Positions 15,487 through 19,889 of a DNA stretch of 19,889 bases are shown here, in pieces (position 1 is the first letter of the stretch; every line of letters begins with the position of its first letter). The notes under the pieces are model-generated. The model was not told the origin of the DNA, ran no database searches, and was given only the letters and a program-made list of their open reading frames with translations. Position numbers and translations under genes: made by a program. Location: assembly GCA_002418265.1 (NCBI GenBank), contig DIDS01000025.1:1-19889 (forward strand). Reading direction: 5' to 3'. Origin of the DNA: Acidimicrobiia bacterium UBA5794. GTDB lineage: Bacteria; Actinomycetota; Acidimicrobiia; Spongiisociales; UBA5794.

Positions 15487-18218
15487 CAGACGACGAGGCT
15501 GACGACGTTTGGAAGCTTTGCGATGACCTTGCGCGGCTGATTGCCCCCGGTGTGCGCAAGGACTTTCTTTGATGAAAGGGCCAGGGCCACGGCTTGGTCC
15601 TCGGTGATCGACACGGGAACCTCGATTCGGTCTCGGACTTTGCCGTTGACCTGAACAACCATCGTTGCCGAGGCAACGGTTGTGAGGGAGGTATCAAATG
15701 TGGGCCAGTCGGCAACCACGATCGACCCATCATGGCCGAGCATGTGCCACAACTCTTCACAAATATGGGGGGCAAGGGGAGCAAGGAGACGGAGCATCAC
15801 GTTTGCGACATCACGAGGAATTCGGTCCATGGGGACAAGGGCGTTGTTGAGTTCGAACAATCGTGCAACCGCGGTGTTGAAATGGAGGCTCTCCATGTCC
15901 TTGGTCACGGCTTCAATGGTTCGGTGCAGGAGTACTCGGAGGTCGCCTGCCGATTCCTCGTCAGACACCAGCATTTCGCCTTCCCCGTCGACGTAGTTGC
16001 GCCAGAGTCGCTGGAGAAAGCGGTAGGTGCCGACAATGTCCTTGGTCGACCACGGTCGCGAGGCTTCAAGGGGACCCATGAACATCTCGTAGATGCGGAG
16101 TGTGTCAACGCCGTACTCCTCGAACACGTCGTCGGGGTTGACCGAGTTCTTCAGTGACTTGCCCATCTTCCCGAATTGGCGCTCGACGGGCTCGCCGTTG
16201 TGGGTGAACACTCCGTTGTGTTCGACCACCTCATCGGCAGGCACGAACATGCCGCGGGAATCCTGGAAAGCATCGGCGAGGATGTAGCCCTGGTTGATCA
16301 GACGCCCAAAGGGCTCGATGGTGCCAACATAGCCAAGGTCGAAGAGCACCTTGTGCCAGAAACGTGCGTAGAGCAGATGAAGCACCGCATGCTCGACGCC
16401 GCCAACGTACAGATCGACACCGGTCTCGCCCATCCAATAGCGCTCGGCGGCTTCGCTGACGAGTTCATCGTCGTTGTGAGGATCGAGGTAGCGAAGATAG
16501 TACCAGCACGATCCGGCCCACTGGGGCATGGTGTTGAGCTCGCGCCGGTAGGTCACACCGTCGATCTCGACAAACTTCCAATCGTCTGGGGCCTTGGCAA
16601 GTGACGGCGTCGGCTCAGCGTCCTCATCGTCTGAGGCATTCGGACGGAAGTCATCAATCTCGGGAAGCCGAAGTGGGAGTTGATCCTCAGGAACGGCCTT
16701 GAGCTCACCGTTGGGCCCGTGAAGAATCGGAATTGGCTCGCCCCAGTACCTCTGTCGGGAGAACAACCAGTCGCGGAGCTTGTAGGTGACGGTGCCCTCC
16801 CCCGCCCCGTTGTGTTCGAGCCAAAAGATGATCCGCTTCTTTGCATCCTCGATCTCAAGCCCGTCGAGAAACCCGCTGTTGATCGCCGGACCGGGACCGG
16901 TGTAGGCGTCACCCTCAAACTCCGGTGGAGGTTGGACGGTGCGAACGATGGGAAGATCAAACTTTTCTGCGAACTCCCAATCGCGTTCATCCTGACCCGG
17001 CACCGCCATGATCGCTCCGGTCCCATACCCCATGAGGACGTAGTCGGCGATGAAGATCGGAATGCTGTCTCCCGTCAGCGGATTGATCGCGAAAGCCCCG
17101 GTAAAGACTCCGGTCTTGTCCCGCTCGTCGACCTGGCGTTCCAGATCAGACTTGCGCGATGCCGCCAAACGGTATGCCTCCACCGCGGTTTTCGGATCGT
17201 CGATCCCGAGCGTCCACTCCGGTTTCGTTCCATCGGGCCATGTGTCGGCGACAATCTCGTCAACCAATGGATGTTCGGGGGCCATCACCATATATGTGGC
17301 ACCGAAGACGGTGTCAGGACGGGTGGTGAAGACCCGCATCTGGGTGTGGTCCTCGATGTCGAATACGATGTTTGCGCCTTCGGAGCGTCCGATCCAGTTG
17401 CGCTGCATCGTTGCGACTGATTCGGGCCATTCGAGGGTTTCGAGATCGTCGAGCAGCCGATCGGCATACGCGGTGATGCGCAGCATCCACTGTCGCAGTG
17501 GCCTCCGGTACACCGGGAAGTCGCCACGATCCGATCGCCCCTCGGGTGTCACCTCTTCGTTTGCGAGAACGGTCCCCAACGCTGGGCACCAGTTGACGGG
17601 TACCTCATCAATGTAGGCGAGCCGCTGACTGTCGAGAAAGGTGGCACGGTCTGCGTCTGTGAGGTTCATCCATGCAACCCCATCGGCATCCCGGTCGCCC
17701 GATTCAAGCTCGGTGACAAGCTCTGAGATCGGGCGCGCCTTGTGCGTCACATCGTCGAACCAGGAGTCGAACAGCTTGAGGAAGATCCACTGGGTCCACT
17801 TGTAGTACTCAGGATCGGTTGTGGCGAACGAGCGGTCCCAGTCATACGAAAAGCCGAACGCCGTCAGTTGCCGACGGAAGACCTCAAGGTTCTTTTCGGT
17901 CGTTTCGCGCGGGTGGATGCCGGTTTCGACGGCATATTGCTCGGCGGGGAGACCAAAGGCGTCAAATCCCATCGGATGAAGCACGTTTGCTCCACGCATA
18001 CGATGGAACCGGGAGTAGATGTCGGTCGCGATGTATCCAAGGGGGTGGCCCACGTGGAGTCCCGACCCCGACGGATAGGGGAACATGTCAACCACATACA
18101 GCTTCGGTTTGTCGGCATCAAAGCCTTCATCACCGGGATTGGGCACGCGATAGATCCCCTGATCAGCCCACGTCTGCTGCCAGCGCTGCTCGATTTCCCT
18201 GAAGTTGTATGAGACCAT
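15486..18218 (-). CDS. leuS: Leucyl-tRNA synthetase
   Basis: A 910-residue class I aminoacyl-tRNA synthetase that charges tRNA-Leu in the cytoplasm. The HIGH-type motif is HVGH (55-58, in PYPSGSGLHVGHPLGY). The CP1 editing domain contains the threonine-rich FTTRPDTVFGATYM segment and ends with a conserved TGAIMAVPGQDERD. A leucine-specific insertion region includes an acidic loop (NASDDEDAEPTPS). The KMSKS-type loop is K684-M-G-K-S688, with Gly for the first Ser. Tryptophan-rich MPQWAGSCWYYLRY and the C-terminal VQVNGKVRDRIEVP are typical of LeuS. The ATG at 18218 follows GGGAGGGCA and is 65 bases after the ProA-like gene, with a candidate promoter between. The stop overlaps the next gene by one base. 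Confidence 0.98.
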   Translation of the reverse strand: MVSYNFREIEQRWQQTWADQGIYRVPNPGDEGFDADKPKLYVVDMFPYPSGSGLHVGHPLGYIATDIYSRFHRMRGANVLHPMGFDAFGLPAEQYAVETGIHPRETTEKNLEVFRRQLTAFGFSYDWDRSFATTDPEYYKWTQWIFLKLFDSWFDDVTHKARPISELVTELESGDRDADGVAWMNLTDADRATFLDSQRLAYIDEVPVNWCPALGTVLANEEVTPEGRSDRGDFPVYRRPLRQWMLRITAYADRLLDDLETLEWPESVATMQRNWIGRSEGANIVFDIEDHTQMRVFTTRPDTVFGATYMVMAPEHPLVDEIVADTWPDGTKPEWTLGIDDPKTAVEAYRLAASRKSDLERQVDERDKTGVFTGAFAINPLTGDSIPIFIADYVLMGYGTGAIMAVPGQDERDWEFAEKFDLPIVRTVQPPPEFEGDAYTGPGPAINSGFLDGLEIEDAKKRIIFWLEHNGAGEGTVTYKLRDWLFSRQRYWGEPIPILHGPNGELKAVPEDQLPLRLPEIDDFRPNASDDEDAEPTPSLAKAPDDWKFVEIDGVTYRRELNTMPQWAGSCWYYLRYLDPHNDDELVSEAAERYWMGETGVDLYVGGVEHAVLHLLYARFWHKVLFDLGYVGTIEPFGRLINQGYILADAFQDSRGMFVPADEVVEHNGVFTHNGEPVERQFGKMGKSLKNSVNPDDVFEEYGVDTLRIYEMFMGPLEASRPWSTKDIVGTYRFLQRLWRNYVDGEGEMLVSDEESAGDLRVLLHRTIEAVTKDMESLHFNTAVARLFELNNALVPMDRIPRDVANVMLRLLAPLAPHICEELWHMLGHDGSIVVADWPTFDTSLTTVASATMVVQVNGKVRDRIEVPVSITEDQAVALALSSKKVLAHTGGNQPRKVIAKLPNVVSLVV

Positions 18219-18239
18219 TGCCCTCCCGAACCAGCAGCA

Positions 18240-18268
18240 AGCGTACCGCGTGCAGACCGAAGTGAAAA
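18240..18268 (-). promoter_or_regulatory. Candidate leuS promoter
   Basis: On the minus strand TTTTCA (18268-18263) and TACGCT (18245-18240) are spaced by exactly 17 bp, with the -10 element 21 bp upstream of the leuS ATG. The -35 matches the consensus at four of six positions and the -10 fits the relaxed TANNNT pattern of actinobacteria. No T-box leader structure fits in the 65-bp gap. Confidence 0.45.
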
Positions 18269-18283
18269 TTCCGTGACAGCCTG

Positions 18284-19798
18284 TTAGCGGGCTATCTCTG
18301 GATCGTCTTGTGTGACCCGAGTTCTCACGGTGAAAGCCGAGTCGCCTGAGAGGATGCCACCTCGTCCAAAGAGGCGACCGGCCTGCCAGTTTGACAACCC
18401 AAGCTCGGGTCGGTTGAGCGCATATTGTCCGTCGACCCAGCGGGTGAACCCGTTGCCGACGAAGGGTGCGTCAATCGATCGGAAGAAGGCATCGTGTTCC
18501 GTGTCATCCTCGGAAATCAGTGATGCGACAAACCGTGGGCTGTAGCGGTTGAACCACGCGACTGCCTGTTCGACGTCATCAACGATCGCAAGGGTCACCT
18601 CGGGACTCTCCTCCCACTCCCACTCCTGGCCGAGAAGATCCTCGGCGATTGGTTCGGCCTGCGGTTCGATGACGTCGCCTTCGGCTCGGGCTATCGGGAC
18701 TTCGCGGGTGAACCACTCTTGAGGCACAGCATCGACCGAGGACGCGAGGACGTGCAGCTTTGCGTTGGTGTCGCGGCGGGCACCGGCCCGCTCGATCGCG
18801 TGGAGAAACGCCGGGATCAGTTCGTCGGCTCTTGACCGGGGAATGCACGCGGTATTGAGCGTATTGCAGACCTTCCGATCAAGCGAGTGATACACCGCAG
18901 CAGCAAAGGCAGCCGGGTTGGCGGTCTCACTCGCAACAATCCATGCACCCCCGGTTCCGTGGAGACTGACATTGTTCCCCGCCTGTCTCGCCACGGCTCC
19001 CAAACGGTGTGTCGCCTCTCCTGATCCTCTGGCAACGGCAAGGCTCAACCTCGGGTCAGACATCATCGCGATCCCCGAGGCTCTCGATGCGCTTGCAACA
19101 AGACTTGCAGCACCCATGGGGAGGCCACTGGCGCTCAGGGCGGGTTCGAGAGCATGGGTGACAATCGCTCGCGCGGTCCCGAGGGCATCCGAACCAATCC
19201 GGAACACGACGGTATTACCGCCCCGGAGGACACCCGTTGCATCTGCGAACACGTTGGGGCGGCCCTCGAACACGAAGCCAATGACACCGAGACCGTCAAC
19301 GATCTGATCGAGTTTCCAACCGTCGTGGTCGATCGTCTCGGTCACCCGACCCCGCCCACTGGGAGTGGAGGCCCAGCCCTTGAGGCCTTCGACCATGTCG
19401 GCTCGCATCCTGTCGTCGAGAACGAGTCGCGTAACGCTTCTCCCCCGCTCGCGGGCAGCTTCAACGTCGGCGCGATTTGCCTCGGCGATCGGAGTAAAGG
19501 TTGCGTCGTCGTCGAGTGCGGTTGCGAAATGGTGGTAGAAGTCGGTGATCTGGCCATCGGTCACAGAACCCATCGCTGCAAACGCCTCTACCGCTGCCGT
19601 GACAGCACGGTCTGCCATCTGGCGAGGTTCGCTCGGGATATGAAGGAGTTCACCGGTGTCCTGGACAACGATCAGGGCATCGCCCGGCTGGAAAGCCTCG
19701 GCGAGTTCGGGGGTGACGTACGACACGTTGGTGCCACCCCACGGAATCGCCATACCGGCGGTCAATGCGGTCAGTTCAGATGTATCCATCCACCACAT
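18284..19798 (-). CDS. ProA-like aldehyde dehydrogenase with N-terminal extension
   Basis: A 504-residue protein; classical glutamate-5-semialdehyde dehydrogenase (ProA) has about 420. From about residue 60 it follows ProA: ANRADVEAARERG, then VIGFVFEGRPNVFADATG, then GGNTVVFRIGSDALGTARAI. The catalytic-cysteine segment is RKVCNTLNTACIP with C311 as the likely nucleophile. The usual C-terminal ProA motifs are strongly altered (TRWVDGQ, LGLSNWQAGRLFGRGGILSG). Residues 1-58 form an extra region (MAIPWGGTNVSYVTPELAEA and VVQDTGELLHIP) that I do not recognise. It may be a housekeeping ProA of this lineage or a paralog with another acyl-phosphate or aldehyde substrate; no proB is visible. Starts at 19798 (ATG) or 19789 (ATG) are both possible and neither has a strong ribosome-binding site. 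Confidence 0.8.
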   Translation of the reverse strand: MWWMDTSELTALTAGMAIPWGGTNVSYVTPELAEAFQPGDALIVVQDTGELLHIPSEPRQMADRAVTAAVEAFAAMGSVTDGQITDFYHHFATALDDDATFTPIAEANRADVEAARERGRSVTRLVLDDRMRADMVEGLKGWASTPSGRGRVTETIDHDGWKLDQIVDGLGVIGFVFEGRPNVFADATGVLRGGNTVVFRIGSDALGTARAIVTHALEPALSASGLPMGAASLVASASRASGIAMMSDPRLSLAVARGSGEATHRLGAVARQAGNNVSLHGTGGAWIVASETANPAAFAAAVYHSLDRKVCNTLNTACIPRSRADELIPAFLHAIERAGARRDTNAKLHVLASSVDAVPQEWFTREVPIARAEGDVIEPQAEPIAEDLLGQEWEWEESPEVTLAIVDDVEQAVAWFNRYSPRFVASLISEDDTEHDAFFRSIDAPFVGNGFTRWVDGQYALNRPELGLSNWQAGRLFGRGGILSGDSAFTVRTRVTQDDPEIAR

Positions 19799-19814
19799 CG
19801 TACCGCTTCTTTCC

Positions 19815-19836
19815 CGTCCCCCCGCTCGCGGGGACG
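19815..19836. repeat. Hairpin repeat with 7-bp arms
   Basis: Arms cgtcccc and ggggacg enclose an eight-base loop (ccgctcgc), just upstream of the ProA-like gene. It resembles module 3 of the holA/comEC array in arm sequence. Confidence 0.7.
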
Positions 19837-19846
19837 TCTGACGTCT
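19833..19846. repeat. Two heptamers between hairpins (minus-strand agacgtc x2)
   Basis: On the minus strand this reads agacgtcagacgtc, two exact copies of a circular permutation of cgtcaga. That is the third unit of the array at 10271-10291. It overlaps the end of one hairpin and precedes the next. Confidence 0.65.
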
Positions 19847-19852
19847 TCACCC

Positions 19853-19874
19853 CGTCCCCCGCTTGCGGGGGACG
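19853..19874. repeat. Hairpin repeat with 8-bp perfect arms
   Basis: Arms cgtccccc and gggggacg enclose a six-base loop (gcttgc). It is the second hairpin in the last 91 bases; no gene is visible here, and the array may continue beyond the window. Confidence 0.75.
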
Positions 19875-19889
19875 CGCCGAGCGCAGCGA

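Noticed and set aside
18219..18283. T-box leader upstream of leuS
   Set aside because: The gap is only 65 bases, with no T-box sequence or antiterminator structure.

Overview
The window is chromosomal DNA of a high-GC bacterium, most likely an actinomycetote, perhaps of the Acidimicrobiia type. The phylum call rests on a BldD-family regulator, on a lepA-hemW-hrcA-dnaJ-phoH-ybeY order, and on an rpsT/holA/comEC/comEA neighbourhood that resembles mycobacteria. The class is only an impression. Coding density is very high. I see no rRNA, tRNA, CRISPR array, transposase or prophage gene.

Left part (1-9389, all minus strand). Read in the direction of transcription, it runs lepA, hemW, hrcA, dnaJ, then a bldD-like regulator with its own promoter, then phoH, a PgpH/YqfF-type 7TM-HD phosphodiesterase, and ybeY, which is cut by the window start. 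It combines translation and ribosome factors (LepA, YbeY), heat-shock control (HrcA, DnaJ), a heme-trafficking radical-SAM-fold protein (HemW) and two nucleotide-second-messenger proteins: a putative c-di-GMP-responsive BldD and a putative c-di-AMP hydrolase. Most junctions overlap by ATGA, which suggests translational coupling.

Middle (9503-11276). rpsT and greA form a short plus-strand pair divergent from lepA. They converge on holA (minus), the DNA polymerase III delta subunit. holA has heptamer repeats on both sides and a promoter placed for a leaderless mRNA.

Right part (11520-19798, all minus strand). Read in the direction of transcription: a divergent ProA-like aldehyde dehydrogenase with an N-terminal extension, leuS with its own promoter, a small HExxH zincin, a CPBP-family membrane protease, then comEA and comEC for DNA uptake. 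leuS, the zincin and the CPBP gene overlap end to end, as do comEA and comEC.

The least explained feature is a family of GC-rich hairpin modules confined to intergenic DNA. A 76-bp unit occurs twice with only two differences (3557-3632 and 11311-11386). The second copy opens a three-module array (11311-11516), and related hairpins lie at the right edge (19815-19874). A degenerate heptamer (AGTCAGA/CGTCAGA) occurs beside these modules and at gene ends. No complete new enzymatic system is evident. The best leads are this repeat family, the BldD protein with a near-consensus operator at its own promoter, and the atypical ProA-like protein.
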